Shown: piece by piece, positions 12,730 through 24,700 of the stretch
Layout: every line of letters starts with the position of its first letter
How positions within the stretch are numbered: the first letter of the stretch is position 1
Source of the DNA: Ptychodera flava
Lineage: Eukaryota; Hemichordata; Enteropneusta; Ptychoderidae
Direction of reading: 5' to 3'
Assembly (NCBI RefSeq): GCF_041260155.1
Contig: NC_091942.1
Coordinates: 4,461,501 to 4,525,500 of the forward strand
Length of the DNA: 64,000 nt
Translations under genes and position numbers: made by a program
Notes under the pieces: generated by a model
The model's input: only the letters and a program-made list of their open reading frames with translations
Database searches by the model: none
Told to the model about the DNA's origin: nothing

Positions 12730-15700
12730 TCAGAGAAGCTGCTCCAAGTATGGTGTGTTGATGAGGTTACCAGCGGCAGCCATCGTGGACTTCTGGTTAA
12801 ATAAACGTTTTGCAAGCTACAATGAAAATAAAAACAAAAGAAAGACAGTTTAGAACATGAGAAGGCAGCACTCTAATGTTGGTAAAAGTTGAGCACTTTA
12901 TATAGGTGCACAGGCTATTTCACATAACAATCTGACAAATATTGCATTTGTAAAATAAAACCTGTTATTGTGGAGAAAAAAAAAGTCTAACTGTTGATAG
13001 ATGTTACAATCATTACAATGAGATCAGGAAGGTGACACTTTATCAGTGATAGAAGGAAACCCCTATCAGAAATTTGTTTCTAAGGTGCATTCTCTCAAAT
13101 TTTCATAATACCTTATTGGTCTACCAATTGTGAGGGTTCATTTTGAAGTTCATAGTGTAAATAAAGTTTTCGTCAGCTTATTTTTTTTTTCAAATAAAAA
13201 TATTAGTTTTCCTCATGGAGTTATTACCTGAAGATGCCAGCCGTTTTGAATTCCAAATATACCAGTTAGTAAATTTTTGGTAATTTGTTCTCTGGTAATA
13301 AATTTTGCGTGGTGACCCTGATATTTATCTCAATTTAAAAAGGGAATGGTTCAAATATTCCGTACAGAAAGTTTGAGCAAATGTTGAATTTTGAGGTGCA
13401 TACTACCTTAAGACAATTACTATTAAAATCGTTAAGCTGTTGATGCTTTTGCAAAATTTTAAGAGACACTTTAGACACAGAAAAAGTGTTCAACAACATT
13501 AACCCTGACCAGGAGAGGCCTGATAATCATAAGATTATACCCTCACCAAACAAGTCAATCCGTGTGGTGCCATAAAACACTATTTGTTCAGGAGAAAAAT
13601 GCCTTTGTTTTTGAAATCTAAAAGTAAGACACATTATGACCATGAGTTTTGAAAGGTTAACTGTGTGCAAATGCTCGGAATGATTAAGGAGCCATTGTTT
13701 GGACACAACACCTGGCATTGTGAAAGAAGTAAATGTTACAGAATGGAGACTTACAGTAGTGATATCCTGAGCAGTGATGGTGTCGATTTTACTGACTGCA
13801 TCATTAACGGAGACAAAGTTTCCGGTAGTAATAGTCTGTGTTGCTAGGTCTTCAAAGACTGTCTCTGGATTCTCATAAGACATCAACATACTAGCTTTAA
13901 GTTGATTTCTGTCATGTGAATGAACACCAATATGACACATGTTAAATACTCGATTTATGCAACTTGAAATAACCATTGCAGTTTCAAGCAATAGCCCTAC
14001 AGTTTCATCTCGATACAGGCACTAGTTCTTGTAATTCTCATGTACATGTATGCAATCTTTGCGTTCATACAACATAAAATTACAGAAAAAATATAACTTG
14101 AGGTGCAGGACTAAAATACTATTATACTGTGAGATACTTTAATCTTTTCAAAACTAATCCTTTGTTGCAAAGCCGTTGATATTAATTCTATGGTTGGATC
14201 AATATATTTCTACTATAGATCAAAGTGTGCATATTGGTATTCTTGAAATTCTTTCACAGAAATCCTGCTTCTGATCACAGCATTGTGAAGCAATAGGCAT
14301 TTTCAGAAAATGTGCACTGTTATACAGTCTCACAGATGTGATAAAAATGTCCACCTCCTCTGTTTAACAAACAGACTACAGATTACGCTGAAAACTACAC
14401 TATACTGATTTCATTTCCGTCTGGTCTCAAATGTGTGATGAACATGGCAAAGATATTGGCCAGATCTTATTGATAAGTGAGAAATGACTATTTGATCTTG
14501 AACATATCAGGTGAGTTCACAGTCTTGTTTATTGACATGTATTTGTAATACACAACAGAATACAGGTTCACAGGAAGATGACCCTTTGGTGGATGCCACA
14601 ATACACAAAATCATGAATTCTCCCAAAAGTCCAAAGCTGTTCTCACAATACTGCTATTCTGCTATCCTATCATCTCACCCCTCCCTTCAAATGTTACAGT
14701 CCAACTTCACTACAGAGAATGTAAGGATGATTCCAAGAATTTGCCGATGGAATAGTATGCAAACAGAAGACACACTTACTTTGCTCTTTGGAGATCTTTA
14801 GCATCTATGTTACCCTTAGTTACAGCACCACATTCTGTTACAATGGCTTTCAATACCTGTAAACAAAGAAAACTACATGAAAAAATGACACACATAACTC
14901 ATTATCCTGCTAAGTTCATTTTTCACTGTCAGGTCAAGTTGGTTAAAACAAGTGGAGTACAGTATGTCCTGAAAGGTGCATTTTAACGAAGATTTGAAGA
15001 CCCTTGAAAACACAGATACTGCAAATACAATTTTTACAGACTAAAGCTGCTACATGTATAACACATCAAGCCAAGTGGGTGAAAATACATAGGATTTTGG
15101 CTCAATACTGCTTTTCCCAAACTTGGCAGATGGGGAAGTGAAAGTGTTTGGCTGGAAGAGGGATAAACATGCGTAAACACATGAATTAATTTGCATTATC
15201 CACTTGACCACTGCTTGAAGAAATGGTATTACACACTAAGCCCATACTAGCATGATACATATATTTTGTTGGCAACATTTGAAACCTACAGGGTTGGCAC
15301 TTGTACCTCTAAGCTGTTCTGATTGCCATGTTTAATCTAGGAGGGTAGTATCAGTGAGTTGACATTTATCTACTGTACAACCCACTTTCTTAACCCTCCA
15401 CATCCTTCACCCTTATACCTTATTTCTCTTCTATAGACAACAATTTTTGAAACGAAATAACAAAGAGGTCTGCCAATGTCTTGTGGTGAAAAGACTGAAT
15501 TTGAACTGAACAAACTAATGTTTACAATCTATCATCTGATGTGATGGACAACACAGTTTTCAGACCTCATACCAAAATACTTGATTTGCTGTCCTAAAAT
15601 GAATCAATTCCATCATATCTGATGGCAATTCTTACACCTTTTAACAGTTGTATTCATAAATACAAAAGAACTCTTTCTGTAGATATCCATACTGAAGGCA

Positions 15701-18700
15701 TGTAAGATAGCAATCATTAAAATGTTCAAAAATTGCACGAACAATGGCTGCTGGGCACAGAAGGAAAGTACACAACCTACCTATAAGTCATATTCTCTTC
15801 AATCCAATCAATCCCATCTAACTACACAGAGGTTCAATGCTGCCAAAAACGCAATAGGGATGTACCAAACTGTGATGGTCAGAGGGAGGTTAATACTTAC
15901 TGAATGCATTTCTTCTGGTGGTGCCACTGCGTACATTCCAAACAATCCTGAGTCTGTATAATTGACATTAATGCAGCTTGTCTGCAAAGAAGTTATTGCA
16001 AAGAGTTTTCACAAGTCCCATGACTACATGATGTACACAAGGCATGTATAATCACTCTTACTTAGTTTTTTTCATGGACACTGCAAATCCAAGGGAACAC
16101 GTTGTCAGCTCTCTCTACCTTGAGAAATGACTTTTAGGTCATGTTGAATTTGTCAATTGTTTGTCAACTGTGAAAGCGTCACTACACTGCCCTTCAAAGT
16201 GTCCTTTTGCCACAACGGAGACATTGCTGACAGTATTTCTGCCCTCATTCTTCCAAATGCTCACAGCATACTTGTCATTTGGACAGTAATTGTCAAGAAA
16301 AGAGATGTATTCTCTGTTCTGGCAATAAATATCTCAGGACAGTTCACCTCACATTGAACAAGGATTACAAATTAGTACTCACAACTGTATATTTGACCCT
16401 TGACATGCTAAATAAGTTTGTAACCAAGGTTTCTGACTAATCCGTTCAAATTACACCAACTGCCCTTCACCTGACTTCTTTATTTTATGGGTTTTTAATA
16501 TGAGTTTGCTTCAGGTGATGCCTTCATTTGAACAGTTCACTAAGAAAAAGATGTGGATGTTGTGGTCAGAAATACTGGCAGTGAGCAGTCTAGTGATTAG
16601 CACTCTGGTGTTTAATGCAATTTTGGATTCATAATTACAGTTGTGAAGGACTCAACAATTCGATTGAAGACTGGGGTATGGTGACAATTTTTATTTTGTT
16701 TGGAAATCACTATGTACTATGTGATGTTTTGCTTTTCAGAGGCATTATCACAGCCCTCGCAAGTATTACTTTAAAACTCTGAAACAAGTGTAGCTCAGTC
16801 ACTAGAATGGCAGAATCCCTAACATCATGAAAGATGGACTCACTGAGAATGGTAGACTGGTTGATTTGGCGACAGCTTGGTTCAATTTGGATGTGGCAAC
16901 TGTGGTTCCTCGTTTGATGTTAGGGGCACCATTGAGGTAATGCTGCAAGACACCAGATACCAGCAAATCATCACTGCCCAGAGCCACACCCTCTGTTGCC
17001 ATGACAACTTGTGTCAAGGGGTCATTGCTTTGCTGTCTGCTGTGTTCCCCTGAAAGGTCAAAGGTAAACAATGATCAGACCAGAGAAATAACAATAAATT
17101 GTACAGGAAAAAACAGTCCTTGTTTCTGACAAGCAGCCTATGAGGTGCAGCTTAAGTCATCAGCTTATTGAAGAATTTTCATCTTTGAGTGTTGACAGTT
17201 GAAACTTTTCATATCCTTAAAGCCTTTTTTAACCCTTTTCCTGTCAAGTTCATATGTCACCATCAGGTCAAGTTGATGTAAACTAATTTGGCATAACTTG
17301 CCCCACATGCTGCCTTTTAACAAAGATTTTAAGTACTTGTAGGCCGCTCCAGAACAGAGACACTGCAAACACAATATTTACTAACTAGACAAGTAGCTGA
17401 AAATATTCACAGGTTTTAGGCTCAATACATGTAATACTTAATTACTGACTTTGCAGATGGTGAGGTGATGGTCCTAGCAGGGTAAGGGTTACAGATATGC
17501 TTCTTGATGCATCAATAGAAACAATGTAAATTTCAACACACTTGGTTACAGTCAGCTAAGTCTACAAATTACAATTTAACCTTACCTCCAGCATATTTTG
17601 GTGCAGCCTTGGCAGTAACTGCACCAAGCTGTAAGTTTAAACTCTCTGCATAGCTTAGCAGCTGTCCATGATCAACACCTGTACAAGAAACACACACACA
17701 GTGATCGTAAAGTCAAGCACTCATGGACATCATTTCTATTTGCTTCTAAAATTCTAGTCTAATGCTTCCAGAAATAGTACACACACAAAAGACAGCACTT
17801 TAATTATTTTTGAGCACTGTGAAATTTTCTGTTATTTTGTTTAATTGCCTTTGTATCTGTTGTGTGTCGTGTTTTGCACTGTGTAAGGCCAGATAACACA
17901 GATAATCCCTGAGAGATTTTACCAAAATACAAATTTGCAAATCAAAACACACTTGACAGCCTGCTGACACTACCGTAAAAACCCGATCAATTCGACCACC
18001 CTATTAATTCGACCACCCTATTTTTTTCACAAAACATAATTTTATTTGGGCCCTTTCAAATCGACCACCGACTAAAATTGGGACTTTCTCGATCTCTATT
18101 AATTCGACCGAATTACATACCCTTCAAAAACTTCCTTCAGTTGGCGAATGAACGATATTTCAAGACATCGAAAACCACCGTTACGAATACGATGAACCAC
18201 GGGTCAGACAAAAAGGCAGAAATGAGAACAACAAAGGGCTTTGTAAACGGCTTTCAGATTGGTTTTCATTGGGTCACATGATTATTTTCGCTGAGTATAG
18301 CGAGCTGGATCTCAGTCGCCCTCTTTCGAAATCAGCGTGAAGTTTCAGCGTGTGTGAAGTACCAACCCTCTAGTCTCTGGTTTTGTCACTATTTTCTCAC
18401 CTTAATATCGAAGAAAGTAAGAATAAATTACCTACTTTCTCCCTTTCTTATTGTCTTTTCCGAATTCTTACCATCCCGTGTCGATTGAAATTTACAGACT
18501 CTTTCTGTGTGTGAATCAATATCCCTTCCTAATTGGACAGATATGTTCTAAACCACATGTTGCTTGTTCCTAAAACACATAAACAGATGTGCCCCGTGCA
18601 CTAAAAGGACGAGTTTGCGAAATCTTTTGCGAACGCCGAAAAAATTGCTGAGGAAAAATCGATGTTACATGTCAGTAAGTACGGCCGCCGCGCCGTGCGT

Positions 18701-21700
18701 TCTTACCGACTGGGAACAGACTAAGCTTAATATTTTCAAACGCAAATGGGGACAGTGTCAAGGAAAGAGTAAGACGACGACTTATTTTTTCAAGCTGAAG
18801 AAAATGCTCTTTCTGGCTGTTTTAATGACTCAATCGAATATTTTTGTACCCAATTAATAAATCATAGACAATCTCAATTCTCGGTTTCTGGCAATTTTTG
18901 TCGACCGATAAGTCTTTTCATCTTCAATATTCCATTCTAATTTCACCTATATAATATCCTAACCTCCTGTGACTTTCCTTCTAAACGTTGATTTGCCTTG
19001 TGCACCAAAAGAGATGCTCTATTTTATGCCAAACGATGAAAAGATCCCTGAAGAAATAACCATGTGTCAGTCAGTACGCCGACGGCAGGCGAAACCCGGA
19101 CGGCCATACCGATTGGGGACAGAGCAGAGTAGATCGAAACGCAAACGGGGTATTATTATAGGAAAGGCGGTGACTTATTTTAAAGCTGAATAAAGTGCTG
19201 TCTCTGGTTGTGTAAGTCTGTCGATCGAAATATATATATTTTGTTCCCAGTTGATTAATCATGGGGGATGGCAGTCTCGATCTCCCCTTTATGGTTCGAT
19301 ATTTACTGACTCGTTCCTTCTCATTTTTGTCAATCGATGAAAGCATTTTCGTCTTCCTTATTCAATCTTACTTTGACCGATGTGATATCCTGACCTACAG
19401 TGTCATTAGTTTTGACCAACGTACAAAGACGTTGCCCATGCGCCCGGTTGACGAGATATTTTGCAAAACCGGTGAAGAAATATTATTATTTATTTATTAG
19501 CCGTGTTCACAATAATGACACTGGCTCAGAAAGAAAGAGAAGGACAAGAAAATGTATAACACTGAAATATTTGGACACGTACGGCCGTACTGCATGGGGG
19601 CCCGGGAGACATCGATATCAGTCTTTCCGGACTGTTTACATGTAGCTTAGGGGATATCAAAGGAGATGAATCAGTTGGTTGAATAAAACAAAAGTTTTCA
19701 GACATATTTTATGTCAATGTTGTAAATGTTGGACTTTTGATTCGATTGAGAAACCAGAATCACCTACGAGAGATGTCTGTATTAAACACGGACGCACAAT
19801 TCGGAATACAGTTTGTTGTGCTACTGCCGGTCTCAGTCGTGGTGTCTCTCTCCCATAAAATTTCAAAGCTATAGGCCTACACTTGTCGTTTCGATTCACA
19901 GGTAGCAGTACACCGATGACCAGATATTAAAACAAGTCTAAGCAATTTTACGCCGTGAACGTCCTTGAACCTATGGACGTGACCATTGTTTTACTGCGCC
20001 CATTAGCGTGTAAACCCCTGCTCGTTCCCAGCAGAGTACTTTTTAAAGTTCTGTACATCAGTGTACACTTTGTGTATAAGCCCTAAACCTAGTTTAATTC
20101 AATTATGGAAAGGTATTAGTAAAGAATAAAGGGTCGTTACTGTTGCTAAAATTGCGAGAAAAACGGCACGTTTTTCCAGTACGTTTATAGTTCTGTGCTT
20201 TCCGTCCCCGTTACTCAAATAGAATAGTCCTATTCACAAGCGCTATTGTTTTAAATCACGTCCAGGATGTGCTGTTGATTTTCGGGGGCATTCTTTTGTG
20301 CAATTTCATTCGTTTGAAGCAATTATCCTTTCATTTGACTGCTCTGTGGGACTCTTCTGGATATGTGTTTTGGATAAAAAGAACTCTACAGTGAAAGACA
20401 TAAACTTCGACGGTGATAGGTATACAATATCGGTTCGATGTGCGAAGATATACAGATTACAAGTTATTTTAGAAGTTCTCAAAACCAGTAAAAATATTTC
20501 TGCGCGCCACTTATTGATCGTGTCTTCATGTGAACGTCCTTGAATCCGTGACCGCGACCATTGTTTTTGAAGTGTTCGACGGTCGATGATCGGTAGATTA
20601 ATGAAGACATATGTTACTGAACTATCGTGTGTTTGTTAGCATGGTTAGGTAATAGACGGTGTAGTCTGTAGAGGCGATACGGCGAAATTCCAAGGCCCAA
20701 GAGAACATGTGACGTACATCGCATGCTTTCTTACAACGAACGAGCCGTCGGTTTCCATAGCTACGTGAAATCCGGCCTCACAAATGTCCCTGTCCTGATT
20801 CGGAGAACAACTTTCAAACTGCGAGTTGAGGTTCAGATGTCCGATTTTTTCATATTCAAAAGGCTTATTGATTCACAGCGAACGCCCGTCTTGTTTTTAG
20901 CACATGAGGGCAATTGAAAATTCAAAGCCAAATAGCCAGTGGGAAAAAATTCGACCGGACGACTCACTCTCACCAGCGGTCGCAATGAAAAAAAAATCGA
21001 AGTCTCTGAGTCTGAAGTCGGTATCATTGCTCCGCCATGTTTACTGTTAGTTGTACGGCCAGTTTAAAGTCACAGATTTTTCTTCACGGCAAAATTCATA
21101 TAATTGCCATACCGCGAAGTTCCCTGTGCGATATGTCTTATGTCAATTTGGCAGCAAAAGCGTCACGGACATTCGATCGATGGTGATACACTTTCTCCAG
21201 GCCGTGACATGTCACCAGTTACGAACTTTACCGGTTTTCGATACGAAATATGCAATATATTATCAGCATTGTTCACGTTGTGTTTTGAGTCTGATATCGA
21301 ATATAACAGGAAAAAACTAACGATTTGAGAGACGATAGAGACCATGCCCGATACGGAAAATTAACATCAACTACTTGCATTGAGCAGTGACCTGAAACTT
21401 CAGACTTATATATAAATGTCGACAATATAAAATATCGAAATACCGGCGAGGGAGAGAGAGGTTTACGCTGTCGCGATATGATTATACTGTTTCGGATATG
21501 ACTTCGGTATAGACGATACACAGACATCGAAAATGTACACCTACTTTCCAGAAATTCGACTAATCTTATAATAAGAGTAGAATAAATATAAAAGTGTTGG
21601 TTGAAGTAAATCTACAGATGTTGGTTTTCCAAAGTTAGACAATACTTACAGAAATATGGTCATCATAGTCTTCTCTTAAAAACTATTATCTTCAACACCA

Positions 21701-24700
21701 CGTTTCTTATGATCGGTGATGTCATTTTTTATTATTTTTACAAACTTTCAATGATCAAACGCCATTAGACTATCTCATCTGCCTGTCAGGGAGTTACTAT
21801 ATATTTCCAAGGGCTGGCACACGATGTCAACTTACGCGTCGTTTGTCGAGCGGCCGGTGGCAGTGTCACAGATCGCTCAGTCTGTAATCGCGGCTTCTTT
21901 GATTTTGATGTGACACCCAGGCGTGTTTGAGGTTTTTTGTTACCTAATTTGTCGACCTCAAAAATTCCACAGTCCATGCTTTGAAGCAGTCTCAACATGG
22001 CAAACATGTCTCGCGTAAATTTCATCCTCGTCGTTCCAATTAATTCGACCACTAAATTATTTCGGCAGTTTTAATTTCCTAATAAATCGACGATTTTGAA
22101 ATCGTAATTATTTTTTTCTGGTCGAATTGATCGGGTTTTTACACTACTTCAGACTGCACTGAGCTTTTATTCTCATCTGACAAAACTAACTGCTGAGCAA
22201 ATTGTTTTCTGCTAAGATACTTAAAATCACTTAGACATGGTACATAGACCAACATGACAGCACATACCTAGACCAACTAAAGCCATGTTACTGCTGGTGT
22301 AGTGTTTCTGCCTGAAGTCATGCAAGACACTGGGTGAAAGTTTACCAATGTTATGCTCTGGACAGTAGATTGAATTTGCTAGTGTGTTTCTGAAGGCAGC
22401 AGCATGGAGGCGCTCCATCAAATCTGAAAAATCAGAAGTGGAAAATGTGAAAATAAAAGCAAAAGTGAGAAGTCACAATACCTCAGTTTTGTACATAACT
22501 AGAGTTTATTTAAATTGAATCAAAATACACTATGAAGACCGGAACTTGAAGGAAGAAAATTAAGCATTGAAGATGGGAAATTCATACTTTTGAGAACAAA
22601 ACAGCGGACCCTGATGAGTTAGTAGGTATACTCACACAGACACATAAAATATAACCATATCATACATACAATACCACAACATTAAATTCAAGTGTAGTGC
22701 TTCATCATCTTGGCTACTGTCATTGACTCATCAGAGATGTTCCAACACAACATGAGAAGTGGCAACAAGATCACGAAATTCACTGCATACATACCAACAA
22801 GTCACCCTTAAATAGCTTTTCATAAAGCACTTACCCACTTGAGTCTGCTGTTTGGCTATGGCTGCGTCCAGCTGTAGCCTGCCAACATTGTCAGCAATCT
22901 CCCAAGAACGGAATAGAGGGTTAGACAGGACTTGGGTCAGGTAGCTAAGTGAACTCTCCCTGAAAACAGTGAAGGGGGAAAGCATTGGTCAGACTGATGA
23001 AAACATGCAACATTGGAATAAATAATGAAACATGGATTGCGTCAGATTGCCTTTATGCTTCTTGCTTATTACTAGTTTGCTGGTAAACTTAACAGAAAGA
23101 ATTTCTTTGTGTTTGAGTCTGTAATATATTCTAGCTCGTGTGACCAAAAAAGACAAAGACATGCACATACATCACATTTATAGGGTCCTTCAATAAGTTA
23201 TGAAGCAGCATTCATTGGCCCTGTCCCTTTTCATCAATACCTGGCTGTGACAAAAATGACATTTTATAATTTAGCAGAGTTGATGAAATATCGAGTCAAC
23301 GTATGCAGGAAATCATGAGACTAGAGTCAAGAGCTGCACGTATGTCTAGATAACATTCTCTGAGTCAGCACTCACAGTGGTTCTCCCCTAAGGGCTTGTA
23401 CGGCATATGTCGCATGGTCCCGACTAGTTGTCACTTCTAAGCTACCACCAACATCTCCAATACCTCTAGTGATTGCAAATGTAGAGGCACCTTGTGTTGC
23501 CTACAGTGAAAATGTGCAAAAAAACATGTTTATTCCACTTGGAAGATACTTCAAAACACCAAAATGGTTTAAGAATTAATTTTTGTGTTGCGAAAAGTAC
23601 AGTAGTGACAAAACAAAAGACATCTGTTACAACACATAGCTGGGAATATTTTAAACATATTTTTAAACACCAGTAGTTTCTAGATCAGTGCCACTTCAGA
23701 GAGATTTCAGGTCAAAGGTCGAAAGTTGTACACAGGTGTTTAGATGAAAGCCAAAGTGCATCTGTCATTGATAAAGCCAATCACTCAATAACTGCTGATC
23801 TCCATGGTTACTTACAAGATGTGAACAAGCTCTGAGGTAATGAGTGACACCTAGATTGTTTGCATCTTCGTAGCGACTTCCAGCATTGATGATCACTCCT
23901 ATCTTAGACACTGGGGAGTGGTTCTCAAGTGATGCTACAGTTAATCCATTTTGTAACTTTGTGATCTAGAGTGTTGGTAAAACAGAAAAAGAGGTGGTTC
24001 TTAAATCTCATGACCACAAACATTGTGTAGAATGTGAATAATGCATGTTGGACGATAGATGCTAACTTTGCAGTTCTCGTCCTTTCTACCCATTCTGGCT
24101 TTGTTGGTTTCGTTTTTTTTCTTTCTCTCTCTCTGCTTGCTTTTGTTTATTTTTTTTGCACAGTCTGCCCTTTTTTTTCAAAATTAATGAAAAACTTAAA
24201 AAAAAAACTTTCTATCACAACTGCTATGTAGCAAACCACATTGTGCCGGGTGTTACCTGTGGGAAAGATATGACTGTTTGTATCTAAACAAATTTGTAAA
24301 TATATCGCAAATTTTCTGTGGATTAACATAACTATGAAAATCACCGTGACTCGGAAACAGAGATTTCAATGTGTAGCTCAAACTACATGTACCACTGCAC
24401 TGGGAACATAATATGAGTACAGATTATCTTCCCTTCAGTGCAAGGTCTGTGCCCCCAAAATTCAACACCACCATGACGATGATCCAATGCTTTACAATAT
24501 ATGACACGAACTAACAAACTATTAGCCTGCAGAATTTACACAGCCACATTTTGCAAAGATAGCAATACAGTGACCAAAGGCATATACCTAAAACACACAC
24601 TCCAGGAAAGACTTTAAACAATGGCTTGTCACATAGCTTCACTTGTGTTATTTCTCCGTAATAATGGTGAGCAAGGTAAATCATTATATGTCACCAGAGG

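Larger units (their letters stand above)
17973..22144. mobile_element. 4.2-kb DNA transposon-like element with ~26-bp TIRs, TA target site
   Basis: The left end reads GTAAAAACCCGATCAATTCG and continues ACCACC. The right end is its reverse complement, and both are flanked by TA (17971-17972 and 22145-22146). Subterminal ATTAATTCGACCA motifs recur near 18002, 18099 and 22036. TA duplication plus this type of TIR suggests the Tc1/mariner superfamily, possibly the pogo/Tigger branch; the branch is inference. It fills almost all of UQCRC2 intron 6, which would be about 0.4 kb without it. The interior is CpG-richer than the host intron and carries its own direct duplications. I found no recognisable DDE transposase or CENP-B-type DNA-binding domain, so it is either non-autonomous or its transposase is decayed. 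A splice-bounded ORF lies just inside the right end. Confidence 0.85.

Noticed and set aside
23816..23965. UQCRC2 read as a mitochondrial processing peptidase or core protein 1
   Set aside because: The zinc motif HxxEH is absent (HYLRAC instead), and the segments match core protein 2 throughout.
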